Source: Semisulcospira habei (lineage: Eukaryota; Mollusca; Gastropoda; Semisulcospiridae). From it: a stretch of 64,000 nt of DNA. The notes below the pieces were generated by a model. That model was not told the DNA's origin and did not search any database. It worked only from the letters and a program-made list of their open reading frames with translations. Below are positions 39,201 through 41,914 of the stretch, in pieces. The stretch lies in the NCBI GenBank assembly GCA_036245525.1, contig BTPG01000004.1, positions 45,228,482 to 45,292,481 on the forward strand. Direction: 5' to 3'. Every line of letters starts with the position of its first letter. The stretch's first letter is position 1. Both the position numbers and the translations under genes were made by a program.

Positions 39201-41914
39201 ACTCGAAGGTCCCTCCCACCTGCCCTGCTTGCCGCTGGTTCGCTAAGAAAACTGACTGGCGTATGAGTGGTGTGGCGCATGCGTGGTTGAACCGGAAGGG
39301 AGGCTACCCGGGTTTCCGCCTAGGCTATGGCGCCCCTCACCTGCCATCATGACCATACTCGTACACAACAATTTTGGGCTAAAATTAGACTAGCTAAGAA
39401 ACCATTTCCTTTAAGTAATACCATCGGTAAGTATTTTTCAAAAAAATACATTTTAATGAAAAATACATATTTTGACATAATTTATTTTTTATCAAATACT
39501 ATTCACAACTTCAAACCCAAACTTGGTACAAAGATACCTGATGGTAAGACCTTTCTATGCATACTAATTTGGGTGATCCCTTGGAAAGGTCAAGGGTCAC
39601 AAGAGCTCGGGAAATAGGTGAAAAATAGCCATATTTTGACAAAAGACGTTTTTTCTCAAATACTATTCACAACTTCAAACCCAAATTTGGTACAGAGATA
39701 CCTAATGGTAAGACCTATCTATGCATACTAATTTGGATGACCCCTTGGAAAGGTCAAGGGTCACAAGAGGCTGGCAAATGTGTGTAAAATGCCGATTTTT
39801 AATAAAACTGTAGGTACTACCAACATTTTTGCAAATTTTTCAGCCAAATTTGGTACAAAGATAGCTGATGATAAGACCTTCCTATGCATACTAATTTAGT
39901 CGACTCATCACAAAGACCAAGGGTCACGCAGGGTGGACAGATGTGTGAAAAATGCTTACATTTTCAGAAAACATGGATTTTGCTGCTGCAGAAGCCAGCC
40001 CTTGTCACAAAGGTCACACATATGTAACTTGGTCATACACGTGAGCCATAATGGCTTTGCCTTTCTTGTTTTTTTTTTTATAAATTGTCTGCATGTGCAA
40101 AAGTTGCAGAAAATACTCTGTACTGGCATGGAAAGGAGGGTATGATTGGGTCCCTGAAGTGTTCTCATGGAGAAAAATAGGGTGCTCCCACAACCTTAGC
40201 CAAATTAACTCCTTCCCTGCTAATAATCCAGCTGCAAGATCCATAGGTCGGGGCTTAGGAAGATCTGTGCCTCGTGCTGACACTGTTTGTTTCCATGTTC
40301 CGTGGACAATTGGGGTCTTGAGTTAACCCTTTTAGGCCCGGATCCCTACAGCAGGAGATGGCTTGACCATGATAATTCAAGGGTAGTTCCAGATTAGCTT
40401 GGCGCCTGAAGGCGCCAAGCTAATCTGGCACTACCCTTGAATTATTATGGTCAATCCATCTCCTGCAACTGGTACATAGCCGTTAGGCAACACCTCCAAA
40501 ATTTGAGAAATGGGACCTTGGGGCTAAAAGGGTTAAAAAAAAAGATTTCAGAAGCAGATTCTGTGTCTGCTGGCATGGAAGGAAGGGATTGATGTACGGG
40601 CTAGAAACGCATCCCAATGTGCAAAAGGCTGTAGGGCCGTGCACGGGTCAACGGTGGCCAACGTCAACCCGATGGCCTTGTGTGTATTGGGATATTGCCT
40701 TATGCCTGTAAAGGCCCCGCTACACGAGCCCGGTTTTGAGGCCGATTCCCGATCAGTTTTCGAATCGGTAGGTGATCGGGCCGGATTAAAAAACGTGTGC
40801 AGTGCCACACTGACATTTCTCGACTTGTCAAGTTTAGCTGACCGGTTTGAACCGAAGATCAAAGTCGTACCTGTTCTGCAAAATGACTGCTAGTTCAGTT
40901 TGCCAGTGATGATGATGTGCTTGCATTATCAGCAGTTTTGGATCATATTCGGGAAGAGGCGTGCGAAACATCAGCGGCAACGGCGGTAGTACTGATCACA
41001 ACAGGCGTGTTCGGCCATTTGCAAACCGTGTTGAAACAACATGCTTTGCGAGACGCGCTCTGATTGGTTGAAGCTTACAATCGGGACGGATTCGGATCGG
41101 AAATATAGAGCAGGTTCTAGTCAGCCGATTCCCAGCCGATTGGGACCAGATCGGATAATTGACATCATCCGATCGCAAACGGATCCGAATCGGCTTCAAA
41201 ATCGGGGCACAACCGGCCCGTGTGGCGGGGCCTTAAGAGGTGCGGGTCGTCATGAGCCCCAGCACCTGCAGGGGAACATGAGAATGTATGCCTCTTGCCG
41301 ATCTAATGGTATACTCGCTGTGGCGCCATTCGGTGAGATCACTTATCCCTTTGGCTGTTGGTGGTGCTTTTTATCACGATGATTCCGGCAGGAATCATGA
41401 CAAGATGTGCCACTGCCAGCCAAAGGGTTAATTTATCGTCAATGGGCGCAATTGCAAAGTGAATTAATGCATGAAAAAGAGAAAAGAGTATTAAGTAAGG
41501 AAAGTAGGACTCTGTGGACACCCTTCTAGGTCCCACGTATGTGTGTGTTTGTTGTGCTTGTCTTCTGTTGCACCAGTTTGTTTACATAGTCTAGGAAGCA
41601 TGTTCATATGTTTTGTTGCACCTGCAAGTCACCACCCAATGTGCAAAAGGCCATTGGGCTGACGTTGCCTGCCGTGGACCTGCACGTGGGCCAACAGTGG
41701 CCGACGTTGGCCCGAAGCCATTTGCACACTGGGCATTGTGTAATGCACTTGCTTTTTCTACAGGTTTTTCATCATGCACCTGATCAACAAACCGGACACG
41801 GAGTACACGGGTCAGGAGACGTACGTGTGGGAGCTCTACCAGCAACGATGCTGGGACTTCTTCCCCGTGGGAGACTGCTTCATCAAACAGCACGAAAATG
41901 AGCAGTCTGGATAA
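780..41914 (+). CDS. RyR: Ryanodine receptor, C-terminal part (17 exons, 3-prime end of gene)
   Basis: RyR is the homotetrameric calcium-release channel of the sarco/endoplasmic reticulum. Seventeen exons on the + strand encode the transmembrane and C-terminal domains. In order they give the helix upstream of S1, a Gln/Ala/Pro-rich linker, S1 ([20 protein letters not shown]), an acidic loop, S2, the conserved S2-S3 segment beginning [19 protein letters not shown]3/S4 with the HLLD and VTHNGKQ motifs, S5 ([14 protein letters not shown]), the filter GGGIGDEIE, S6 ([18 protein letters not shown]), the extension [13 protein letters not shown], a zinc site and the tail ending in TAA at 41912-41914. 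All introns are GT/AG and phases agree except between exons 3 and 4. The N-terminal four fifths of the protein lies upstream of the window. Intron length is dominated by transposons. The family assignment is secure; the IP3 receptor is excluded by the filter context and the C-terminal sequence. Confidence 0.97.
1447..1942 (-). CDS. CR1-like ORF2, C-terminal part of the same ORF
   Basis: It continues the RT/thumb region after the insertions: [20 protein letters not shown], then [16 protein letters not shown] and a conserved tail with [18 protein letters not shown]. Removing the two insertions and one target duplicate each would rejoin the frame with 2765-5135. Confidence 0.88.
1958..2336 (+). 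mobile_element. SINE-like element, copy 1
   Basis: The element begins CCCCACCCGGGTCTGCC and ends GTACAATCAA. It is flanked by a 15-bp target duplication TTGTCCAAATAATTA (1943-1957 and 2337-2351). TSD length and the AATC-type tail indicate LINE-mobilised insertion. No coding capacity and no clear tRNA head are seen, so the class is inferred. Confidence 0.82.
2373..2764 (+). mobile_element. SINE-like element, copy 2
   Basis: Same family and orientation as copy 1, with high similarity. It is flanked by its own 14-bp duplication TCTTAACTACTCCA (2359-2372 and 2765-2778) and ends with an AATC repeat tail. It is therefore an independent insertion, not a tandem duplication. Confidence 0.85.
2765..5135 (-). 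CDS. CR1-like ORF2, endonuclease and reverse transcriptase (first part)
   Basis: About 790 codons are open. The apurinic-like endonuclease motifs are [28 protein letters not shown] and [10 protein letters not shown]. The reverse transcriptase shows [68 protein letters not shown] and the catalytic [10 protein letters not shown]. The frame is broken after [10 protein letters not shown] by the SINE-like insertions and resumes at 1942. The absence of other stops or frameshifts indicates a young copy. Confidence 0.9.
5235..6026 (-). CDS. CR1-like ORF1: PHD-type zinc cluster plus coiled coil
   Basis: The N-terminal part reads [15 protein letters not shown] and, further on, WTCEPCG, a CxxC/HxxxC arrangement like the PHD finger in CR1 ORF1 proteins. 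It is followed by a charged, probably coiled-coil region ([20 protein letters not shown]) and then an RRM-like nucleic-acid-binding stretch ([13 protein letters not shown] and [18 protein letters not shown]). No ATG precedes the zinc cluster in frame (a stop lies just upstream), so the true start is missing or non-canonical. It probably coats the element RNA. Confidence 0.75.
   Translation of the reverse strand, partial: KCFLCKEFCHKSCCGLTTAQFNACRGSKLLQWTCEPCGDKEIIVKSQIEAKLDGIFQLLRTMTDRLEYLESVHKKENIDKRIDETIEQKVQEYMQEAEERGKRKLNIIVANLSESDRETAEEKMRDDRNRVRELARKMPDVDAGEIDSPVRLGTFKIGQNVRPRLLRLVVKTEETKKKVLKGIFDLNKNKPPNMRIYINNDSTPKEREKIKKLREEMRERVQGGEENLMIDYRALKIVTRKTRPVGANAAQQDASATQAGADN
6359..6621. 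mobile_element. MITE-E
   Basis: The perfect core hairpin (about 6452-6522) has arms reading CATAGATTCTCATGAGCCCC and complement, inside a larger palindrome bounded by TTTAACGCCAAAGA and TCTTTGGCGTTAAA. The right end is GAAGGGGTTAA (TTAA at 6618-6621). It lies about 110 bp upstream of RyR exon 2. Confidence 0.8.
6733..6993 (+). CDS. RyR: RyR exon 2: end of helix and start of low-complexity linker
   Basis: The acceptor AG is at 6731-6732 and the donor GTGAGT at 6994. The first base completes the Trp codon split from exon 1 across a 5.75 kb intron carrying the CR1-like LINE. The peptide continues [15 protein letters not shown], then becomes rich in Gln, Ala, Met and Pro (MAQ and AQAQA runs). 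This is the divergent cytosolic region of RyR, so the linker sequence is not diagnostic. The exon ends in phase 2 (AA). Confidence 0.9.
7117..7145. repeat. (CA)n microsatellite
   Basis: About 14 CA units in the intron between RyR exons 2 and 3, preceded by an A run at 7071-7085. Confidence 0.95.
7207..7316 (+). CDS. RyR: RyR exon 3: Gln/Thr/Ala-rich linker, 3-prime boundary uncertain
   Basis: The acceptor TTACAG ends at 7206. The reading frame follows from exon 2 (Lys codon split AA/A) and gives a Thr/Gln/Ala-rich peptide beginning [16 protein letters not shown]. The best visible donor, GTAGCG at 7317, leaves phase 1, but exon 4 needs phase 0. The true donor may differ (weak GTs at 7283 and 7343 would give phase 0), or a small exon is missed. 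Translation and splicing are therefore less sure than for the other exons. A MITE-E copy begins only about 40 bp downstream. Confidence 0.7.
7357..7541. mobile_element. MITE-E
   Basis: Left end ATAACCCCTTCACTGCC and right end GGCAGTGAAGGGGTCAA are inverted repeats. The core pair is AGATCTTCGTCAGTTGCAGG and TCATGAAGATCT. It begins about 40 bp after RyR exon 3. Confidence 0.8.
7680..7770. mobile_element. MITE-B
   Basis: TTAA-bounded 91-bp palindrome centred on ATTCCTGCAGGGATCAT, with arms GGCTGCCAGTAGTGCTTTTTG and the diverged complement. 7800-7900 then holds mixed GT/CA low-complexity sequence, up to RyR exon 4. Confidence 0.8.
7979..8079 (+). CDS. RyR: RyR exon 4: Thr/Pro/Gln-rich linker
   Basis: The acceptor TGTTTTAG ends at 7978 and the donor GTGAGT is at 8080. 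The exon reads [19 protein letters not shown] and ends in phase 2 (GG), which joins exon 5 to give Gly-Pro-Met. The frame is fixed by the clean downstream junction, so the phase conflict lies with exon 3. The low-complexity composition matches its neighbours. Confidence 0.72.
8163..8210. repeat. Poly-G tract
   Basis: Nearly uninterrupted G run (GGGGTGGGTTGGGG pattern). It could form quadruplexes and is prone to sequencing error. 8211-8590 holds no recognised element. Confidence 0.8.
8591..8754. mobile_element. MITE-A
   Basis: TTAA at both ends (8591, 8751). Arms ATAATTCAAGGGTAGTGCCA and complement flank a GGCGCC centre. The outer arms include GCAGGAGATGGATTGATCAT. Confidence 0.85.
8834..9043. 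mobile_element. MITE-A
   Basis: Left GTAACCCATTTAGGCCC and right GGGGCTAAAGCAGG are degraded termini. The core hairpin carries TTCAAGGGTAGTGCCAGATT. It ends about 140 bp before RyR exon 5. Confidence 0.82.
9181..9277 (+). CDS. RyR: RyR exon 5: acidic segment before S1
   Basis: The acceptor GTTGCCAG ends at 9180 and the donor GTGAGA is at 9278. The exon has 32 codons after one completing base and ends in phase 0. The peptide is acidic and Ser/Thr-rich at first and ends GFDYGKYVL, directly ahead of the S1 exon. Confidence 0.88.
9737..11874 (+). mobile_element. RTE/F52C9.6-like LINE, 5-prime truncated
   Basis: Inserted into a MITE-A with a 13-bp target duplication AGTCTTGGGGCAC (9724-9736 and 11875-11887) and a GTAA-repeat 3-prime tail. 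It encodes most of a reverse transcriptase, lacking the endonuclease by 5-prime truncation. It has the same orientation as RyR, in the intron between exons 5 and 6. The clade is not fully resolved; the C-terminal signature matches proteins annotated as transposon-derived F52C9.6. Confidence 0.88.
9795..11867 (+). pseudogene. LINE reverse transcriptase with one in-frame stop
   Basis: The frame is open from about 9795. RT motifs are [80 protein letters not shown] and the catalytic DFADDLALL. It continues with [14 protein letters not shown] and [15 protein letters not shown] at 11622-11624 interrupts [13 protein letters not shown], where related elements have Trp, a one-base TGG to TAG change. 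The same frame then runs to 11867 ([17 protein letters not shown]). Apart from truncation and this stop the copy is intact, so it is young. Confidence 0.88.
11979..12195. mobile_element. MITE-E
   Basis: Left TTAACCCCTTCTCTGAC and right GGCAGGGAAGGGGTCAA. The perfect core hairpin has arms GAGGCATAGATCCTCATGAG. A degenerate second copy (TGAGCGCCCGCATCTGCAGG) follows at 12198-12340. Confidence 0.82.
12411..12497 (+). CDS. RyR: RyR exon 6: S1 transmembrane helix
   Basis: The acceptor TATTTCAG ends at 12410 and the donor GTCAGT is at 12498. It contains exactly 29 codons in phase 0. It encodes [19 protein letters not shown] followed by [10 protein letters not shown], the canonical S1 helix of ryanodine receptors with the conserved FARNFYN lead-in. 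Confidence 0.97.
12752..12954. mobile_element. MITE-A
   Basis: TTAA at both ends (12752-12755, 12951-12954). Core arms ATAGTTCAAGGGTGGTGCCA and complement. Its right TTAA is also the left TTAA of a MITE-B. Confidence 0.85.
12951..13042. mobile_element. MITE-B, best-preserved copy
   Basis: A 92-bp near-perfect palindrome from TTAACCCTTTGCGTGTCG to ACACCTAAAGGGTTAA, centred on ATTCCTGCAGGAAT. TTAA on both sides and CCC/GGG termini are the piggyBac-type signature. Confidence 0.9.
13278..13501. mobile_element. MITE-A
   Basis: TTAACCCATATCAT at the left and ATGATAAGGGTTAA at the right form matched terminal inverted repeats. Core hairpin GTTCAAGGGTGGTGCCAGAA at about 13378-13450. Confidence 0.88.
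13738..13887. repeat. MITE-F-like repeats
   Basis: Two diverged copies of a module with TGCATGCAGCC and GTACTGTTTACAGTACTGG. Relatives lie at 42540-42625 and 46775-46842. Confidence 0.5.
13884..14094. mobile_element. MITE-E abutting RyR exon 7
   Basis: TTAACTCCTTCACTGCC at the left; GGCAGTGATTGTGTTAA at the right. Core arms GGTATAGATCCTCATGAG and complement. Only 24 bp separates it from exon 7, so it neighbours or includes the branch-point region. Confidence 0.82.
14119..14325 (+). CDS. RyR: RyR exon 7: acidic luminal loop and S2
   Basis: The acceptor TTCCTCAG ends at 14118 and the donor GTATGA is at 14326. It has 69 codons in phase 0. A run rich in Asp/Glu and Gly/Ala (the S1-S2 loop) precedes [20 protein letters not shown] and VAYYCLK, the S2 helix. 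The position aligning with insect Ile4790 (diamide site) appears to be Met. A MITE-E copy ends at 14094, 24 bp before the exon. Confidence 0.96.
14340..14870. repeat. Interspersed repeat, pairs with 51170-51765
   Basis: Shares ordered blocks with 51170-51765: CTACGCTAA-type text, TTTGGCAGGAAGCGCCA, a GT microsatellite, TGTTTGTGTACGTACAGGCC, TTGACCCACATTTGAGTCC. It starts with a short palindrome around CTACCGTATTGAAAATACGG. 14871-15470 holds a G-rich tract at 15341-15361 and nothing else recognised. Confidence 0.7.
15477..15640. mobile_element. MITE-A, diverged
   Basis: Core hairpin GTAGTTCAAGGGTTTTGGCA and complement ending AACCCTTGAACTATC, with outer parts CATCCTGGGAGG and CCATCTTCTGC. It starts at a TTAA at 15477. 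Confidence 0.7.
15754..15871. mobile_element. MITE, D-type ends with a different core
   Basis: Begins TTAACTCATTCAAGGTGC. The core arms ATAGCTGCGCAAGTGTCATA and complement surround GTTGCCACTGGCAAC. The right end is decayed. Confidence 0.65.
16140..16860. repeat. Interspersed tandem-structured repeat, intact copy
   Basis: Same family as 32870-33103 plus 39469-40075. It starts GCTGATGTGCAAAAGCAAAA, carries TTTAACGTTGGCATTTTCTC, then about 165-bp repeated units with AAACTTGGTACAGAG and CTATGCATACTAATTT, and ends near GGGCTTTGCCCCTCTTGTT. No coding capacity seen. Confidence 0.75.
16951..17124 (+). CDS. RyR: RyR exon 8: S2-S3 cytosolic segment
   Basis: The acceptor TTGTGGCAG ends at 16950 and the donor GTTAGT is at 17125. 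It contains 58 codons in phase 0. It encodes the highly conserved stretch beginning [18 protein letters not shown] and ending [10 protein letters not shown]. Confidence 0.97.
17488..17512. repeat. Poly-C tract
   Basis: Run of about 22 C in the intron between RyR exons 8 and 9. Confidence 0.9.
17540..17722. mobile_element. MITE-E with a MITE-C inserted
   Basis: The outer E arms are CAGCAAGAGGCA and CAATCTATACCTCTAGC. Between them 17571-17624 is a short C palindrome, AAAAGGTCATCGGGCC to GATGTCCTTTTGCACATT. It ends 28 bp before RyR exon 9. Confidence 0.7.
17750..17868 (+). CDS. RyR: RyR exon 9: S2-S3 cytosolic segment
   Basis: The acceptor TTGTGTAG ends at 17749 and the donor GTAAGT is at 17869. 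It encodes [20 protein letters not shown] and then a charged Gly-rich stretch ending at a split Phe codon. The MITE E/C composite ends about 28 bp before the acceptor. Confidence 0.95.
18098..18311. mobile_element. MITE-A
   Basis: TTAA at 18098 and GAATGAGTTAA at the right. Perfect core arms TGATAGTTCAAGGGTGGTGC and complement. It lies 70 bp upstream of RyR exon 10. 17881-17980 between exon 9 and this copy is GT-rich low complexity. Confidence 0.85.
18382..18442 (+). CDS. RyR: RyR exon 10: segment before S3
   Basis: The acceptor TGTGTGCAG ends at 18381 and the donor GTGAGT is at 18443. The exon is 61 bp and encodes [20 protein letters not shown] after completing the Phe codon. It ends in phase 0. 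Confidence 0.95.
18468..18565. repeat. Foldback palindrome
   Basis: Arms of about 45 bp (GACCAGCAAAGGAAGTGCCA and a complement with a few mismatches) pair around TTATTGTTTC. It starts 25 bp after RyR exon 10. No terminal duplication is recognised. Confidence 0.7.
18826..19039. mobile_element. MITE-A, complete
   Basis: TTAACCCATTCAGCCC at the left, GGCTGAATGAGTTAA at the right. The long near-perfect hairpin includes GGAGATGGGTCGACCATGAT. It lies 130 bp before RyR exon 11. 18695-18745 is an AAT-repeat stretch. Confidence 0.9.
19168..19314 (+). CDS. RyR: RyR exon 11: S3, S4 and S4-S5 linker
   Basis: The acceptor TTTGTGCAG ends at 19167 and the donor GTAATT is at 19315. It contains 49 codons in phase 0. 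It covers S3 ([19 protein letters not shown]), [20 protein letters not shown] and QSVTHNGKQ. This is the most conserved signature of the family; the Gly of VAIGIKTLR is kept. Confidence 0.97.
19513..19604. mobile_element. MITE-B
   Basis: TTCACCCTTTGTC to AGCCAAAGGGTTAA, centred on ATTCCTGCAGGAAT. The left TTAA has decayed to TTCA. Confidence 0.82.
19838..20720 (+). repeat. Possible decayed DNA-transposon gene fragment
   Basis: GC-shifted block starting with the palindromic ATGGCGAGTAATTTACTCGC. Around 20543-20620 one frame reads [19 protein letters not shown], which resembles the N-terminal zinc-finger region of hAT-related proteins (WL-x-D...M-x-C). Frames are broken and no transposase core is visible, so this is weak. 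20721-20960 shows nothing recognisable. Confidence 0.3.
20964..21057 (+). repeat. Interspersed repeat, pairs with 47648-47745
   Basis: Nearly identical to 47648-47745: GGCGATTGGGTGCCTGATAG, GGGGCAGGGGATCTAACTG, CCAGCGCTGAGT and TCCCCTTGGTTTG. Class unknown. Confidence 0.75.
21178..21219. repeat. (CA)n microsatellite
   Basis: About 21 CA units in the intron between RyR exons 11 and 12. Confidence 0.95.
21479..21865 (-). mobile_element. SINE-like element, copy 3
   Basis: This is an inverted copy of the 1958 and 2373 elements, starting with the ATTGATTG tail and ending CCCGGGTGGGG. The 14-bp duplication ATAATTTATTTTAA lies at 21465-21478 and 21866-21879. It sits in the RyR intron between exons 11 and 12. 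Confidence 0.85.
21912..22225. repeat. 32-bp minisatellite
   Basis: About ten head-to-tail copies of a 32-bp unit containing CTATAATGCTAGGATGGGGG and TCTGTGTACC. Every few units carry AGTCTG instead of AGGATG, a higher-order variant pattern. 22226-22440 is AT-rich with nothing recognised. Confidence 0.95.
22441..22772. repeat. Perfect 153-bp inverted repeat with 26-bp loop
   Basis: Arm 22441-22593 (starts ACATACAGCAGCCCTGAAAG) is the exact reverse complement of 22620-22772. The loop is 22594-22619. The arms contain tandem-like TTACTAGCCAAA motifs. No TTAA or other target duplication is recognised. It is intronic to RyR (exons 11-12), so transcripts would fold into a 153-bp duplex. Confidence 0.95.
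22990..23121 (+). CDS. RyR: RyR exon 12: S5 and pore turret
   Basis: The acceptor TTCACAG ends at 22989 and the donor GTACGC is at 23122. It contains 44 codons in phase 0. S5 reads [20 protein letters not shown] and is followed by [13 protein letters not shown] and the acidic turret ending KCHDMAT. Confidence 0.97.
23137..23229. mobile_element. MITE-B
   Basis: TTAACACTTTGGCTGTCGG to CACAGCCAAATGGTTAG, with a long near-perfect arm (GTAGCGCTTTTTGTC). It lies 15 bp after RyR exon 12. A degenerate MITE-A hairpin follows at about 23265-23335. Confidence 0.85.
23542..23590 (+). CDS. RyR: RyR exon 13: pore helix and first half of the selectivity filter
   Basis: The acceptor TGTTGCAG ends at 23541 and the donor GTCAGT is at 23591. 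The exon is 49 bp and encodes [16 protein letters not shown] plus the first base of the next Gly codon. The filter GGGIGD is thus split by a phase-1 intron of 7.7 kb. Confidence 0.96.
23930..24110. mobile_element. MITE-A
   Basis: Core GATAGTTCAAGGGTGGTGTC and complement around GGCGCC, ending GACAATGAGTTAA at 24110. Confidence 0.82.
24147..24342 (+). repeat. DIRS-1 left inverted terminal repeat
   Basis: Contains TACATTACCGATGGCATTAC and extends to TTTCACTCATAG. It is the reverse complement of 30300-30490 with few mismatches. Confidence 0.9.
24400..27150 (+). pseudogene. DIRS-1 gag-like ORF1 region
   Basis: The 5-prime part encodes a short Cys-containing segment ([18 protein letters not shown]) also found at the start of ORF1 in DIRS-2. 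A Ser/Arg/Pro-rich section (25000-25830) is expanded by imperfect tandem units and long C tracts at 25266-25293, 25441-25450, 25500-25514, 25610-25622 and 25766-25780. The last part (26500-26960) resembles the DIRS-2 gag C-terminus ([37 protein letters not shown]). Frames shift several times. Confidence 0.75.
27198..28674 (+). pseudogene. DIRS-1 reverse transcriptase and RNase H
   Basis: RT motifs occur in different frames: [17 protein letters not shown] (27530s), [15 protein letters not shown] and the catalytic [11 protein letters not shown] (27735-27770). RNase [21 protein letters not shown] and [20 protein letters not shown]. At least two frameshifts and a small deletion make this copy inactive. 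Confidence 0.88.
28640..28985 (+). pseudogene. DIRS-1 Dam-like methyltransferase module
   Basis: Starts VDLFATR and continues, after a frame change, [20 protein letters not shown] and [15 protein letters not shown]. This follows RNase H in DIRS elements and resembles a degenerate phage-type N6-adenine methyltransferase, with YPP where the enzyme has NPPY. Confidence 0.65.
29010..29996 (+). pseudogene. DIRS-1 tyrosine recombinase
   Basis: An N-terminal helical domain ([20 protein letters not shown]) and the catalytic part are in two or more frames: [10 protein letters not shown] (first Arg), [20 protein letters not shown] (His-x-x-Arg) and TFARFYLE (Tyr nucleophile). Frameshifted, hence inactive. 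Confidence 0.85.
30163..30261 (+). repeat. DIRS-1 internal complementary region
   Basis: The first half is the reverse complement of the left terminus (AGTAATGCCATCGGTAATG) and the second half of the right terminus (AAAAATACTTACCGATGG). The two are joined as they would be in a circular intermediate. This arrangement defines DIRS elements. Confidence 0.9.
30300..30519 (-). repeat. DIRS-1 right inverted terminal repeat
   Basis: Complement of 24147-24342, extended outward by AT-rich sequence to AAAAATTCATTT. Confidence 0.9.
30585..30664. mobile_element. MITE-D
   Basis: 80-bp near-perfect palindrome, TTAACTCATTCGAGACGTG to CACGTCTCGAATGTGTTAG, with GGATACG arms around CTTATGAC. Confidence 0.88.
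30836..31195. repeat. Minisatellite, about 46-bp unit
   Basis: About seven imperfect copies of a unit with TCCTGCAGTTGATGCTGGAA and GTGTACTGTAGGGCC, in the RyR intron just upstream of exon 14. Coding potential on the minus strand is an artefact of the repeat. Confidence 0.85.
31325..31432 (+). CDS. RyR: RyR exon 14: end of filter and S6
   Basis: The acceptor TGTTGCAG ends at 31324 and the donor GTGAGT is at 31433. GT completes the filter Gly and is followed by [20 protein letters not shown] and the S6 gate helix [15 protein letters not shown]. It ends in phase 1. Confidence 0.97.
31658..31806. mobile_element. MITE-A, internally deleted
   Basis: TTAACCCATTTAACCC to GGGGCTAAATGGGTTAA, with arms GGAGTCGGATGGACCATGAT but without the usual central hairpin. 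Confidence 0.75.
31882..32060 (-). repeat. LINE/SINE 3-prime end fragment
   Basis: AAT-repeat followed on the complementary strand by GGCGCTTTGAGCTG-type sequence typical of L2-like 3-prime ends. The origin is inferred from this only. A degenerate MITE-A piece follows at 32150-32245. Confidence 0.4.
32316..32380 (+). CDS. RyR: RyR exon 15: S6 cytosolic extension
   Basis: The acceptor TGTTCAG ends at 32315 and the donor GTAGGT is at 32381. It completes Gly and then reads [20 protein letters not shown] followed by Glu. It ends in phase 0. This segment is near-invariant in RyRs. Confidence 0.97.
32436..32510. repeat. MITE-E, diverged core
   Basis: GTGTAGATCCTCATGGCCC pairs imperfectly with GGGGCTCATGAGGCTCTATG, 56 bp after RyR exon 15. 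Confidence 0.6.
32679..32779 (+). CDS. RyR: RyR exon 16: C-terminal domain zinc site
   Basis: The acceptor TTTTTCAG ends at 32678 and the donor GTGAGT is at 32780. The two Cys of KCFICGIG and the two His of FEKHVMNEH form the C2H2 zinc site of the RyR C-terminal domain. The exon ends NFANYM with the Met codon split across a 9 kb intron. Confidence 0.97.
32870..33103 (+). repeat. Interspersed repeat, left part, split by DIRS-2
   Basis: Matches the start of the 16140-16860 repeat (GGCTCACGTGCAAAGCAAAA, AAACTTTAACATTGGCATTT). It stops at AAAATAGCTAT, where DIRS-2 begins, and continues at 39469. Confidence 0.8.
33104..33308 (+). repeat. DIRS-2 left inverted terminal repeat
   Basis: Starts near TTGTTTTCTCAAAACACATT and contains TTACCGATGGTATTACTT. 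Reverse complement of 39245-39440. Confidence 0.9.
33776..36143 (+). pseudogene. DIRS-2 gag-like ORF1 region
   Basis: The N-terminal Cys-rich segment reads [19 protein letters not shown] and [16 protein letters not shown]. Next come a repeat-bearing linker (TVQSSG three times, from tandem CCACAGTCCAGTCGAGTGG at about 33987, 34082 and 34163) and an Arg/Ser-rich section. The C-terminal part (35151-36143) has [20 protein letters not shown] and [17 protein letters not shown]. Three reading frames are used (shifts near 34.7 and 35.15 kb), so the ORF is broken or the frames mark sequencing indels. Homology to DIRS-1 is clear at both ends. Confidence 0.8.
36167..37927 (+). pseudogene. DIRS-2 reverse transcriptase, RNase H and Dam-like protein with one stop
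   Basis: [62 protein letters not shown] and the catalytic [13 protein letters not shown]. RNase [69 protein letters not shown] at 37547-37549 follows RPDIF, where DIRS-1 has Arg (CGC), so a CpG-type CGA to TGA change is likely. The same frame resumes [40 protein letters not shown] and ends with TGA at 37925-37927. Confidence 0.92.
37925..38988 (+). CDS. DIRS-2 tyrosine recombinase
   Basis: An open frame covers this region and extends upstream in a phase different from the RT. The recombinase proper starts about 37925 ([20 protein letters not shown]) and is about 350 residues. The core-binding domain reads [19 protein letters not shown]. Catalytic residues: Arg in [10 protein letters not shown], His-x-x-Arg in [18 protein letters not shown], Tyr in TFARFYLRD. 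It presumably integrates the circular cDNA without target duplication. This frame has no stop, so the domain is potentially functional. Confidence 0.9.
39107..39203 (+). repeat. DIRS-2 internal complementary region
   Basis: TTTAAGTAATACCATCGG (left-terminus complement) runs into GAAAATACTTACCGATGG (right-terminus complement) via an AT-rich joint. It matches both outer ends. Confidence 0.9.
39245..39468 (-). repeat. DIRS-2 right inverted terminal repeat
   Basis: Complement of 33104-33308, extending to AATGAAAAATACAT at the outer end. Confidence 0.9.
39469..40075 (+). repeat. Interspersed repeat, right part, with tandem units
   Basis: Continues the repeat broken at 33103. Two to three units of about 165 bp share CAACTTCAAACCCAAA, CTATGCATACTAATTTG and AAAGGTCAAGGGTCAC. 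It ends near ATAATGGCTTTGCC. Confidence 0.8.
40205..40600. mobile_element. MITE-E carrying a nested MITE-A
   Basis: E starts TTAACTCCTTCCCTGC, has the degenerate core at 40225-40290 and resumes after the A copy with AAAGATTTCAGAAGCAGATT, ending GGCATGGAAGGAAGGG. The A copy occupies 40323-40536 with TTAA at each end. Confidence 0.82.
40323..40536. mobile_element. MITE-A, complete, nested
   Basis: TTAACCCTTTTAGGCCC to GGGGCTAAAAGGGTTAA, matched TIRs starting CCC directly inside TTAA. Perfect core arms ATTAGCTTGGCGCCTGAAGG and complement. Confidence 0.93.
40607..40692. mobile_element. MITE-C
   Basis: CCCAATGTGCAAAAGGC at the left and the diverged complement GATGGCCTTGTGTGTATTGG at the right. 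Centre GGCCGTGCACGGGTC. Confidence 0.7.
40709..41236. mobile_element. Harbinger-like non-autonomous element
   Basis: Terminal inverted repeats AGGCCCCGCTACACGAGCC and GGCCCGTGTGGCGGGGCCT are flanked by the 3-bp duplication TAA (40709-40711 and 41234-41236). TAA/TWA targets with short GC-rich TIRs fit PIF/Harbinger. Palindromic subterminal GATCGG/CCGATC motifs recur. No transposase is recognised. Confidence 0.72.
41237..41342. repeat. MITE-E, partial
   Basis: GTCATGAGCCCCAGCACCTG and GAACATGAGAATGTATGCC form the diverged core, adjoining the Harbinger-like element. Confidence 0.6.
41343..41431. mobile_element. MITE-B
   Basis: TTATCCCTTTGGCTGTTGG to CCAGCCAAAGGGTTAA with ATTCCGGCAGGAAT at the centre. 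Confidence 0.85.
41637..41742. mobile_element. MITE-C near the last RyR exon
   Basis: CAATGTGCAAAAGGCCATTG to AAGCCATTTGCACACTGGGC, central palindrome GACCTGCACGTGGGCC. It ends about 20 bp before the exon 17 acceptor. Confidence 0.8.
41764..41914 (+). CDS. RyR: RyR exon 17: last coding exon and stop
   Basis: The acceptor TTTCTACAG ends at 41763. After completing Met it encodes [18 protein letters not shown], then [20 protein letters not shown], and terminates with TAA at 41912-41914 shortly after the conserved Cys. This length and ending match the family, so it is the true C-terminus. Confidence 0.97.
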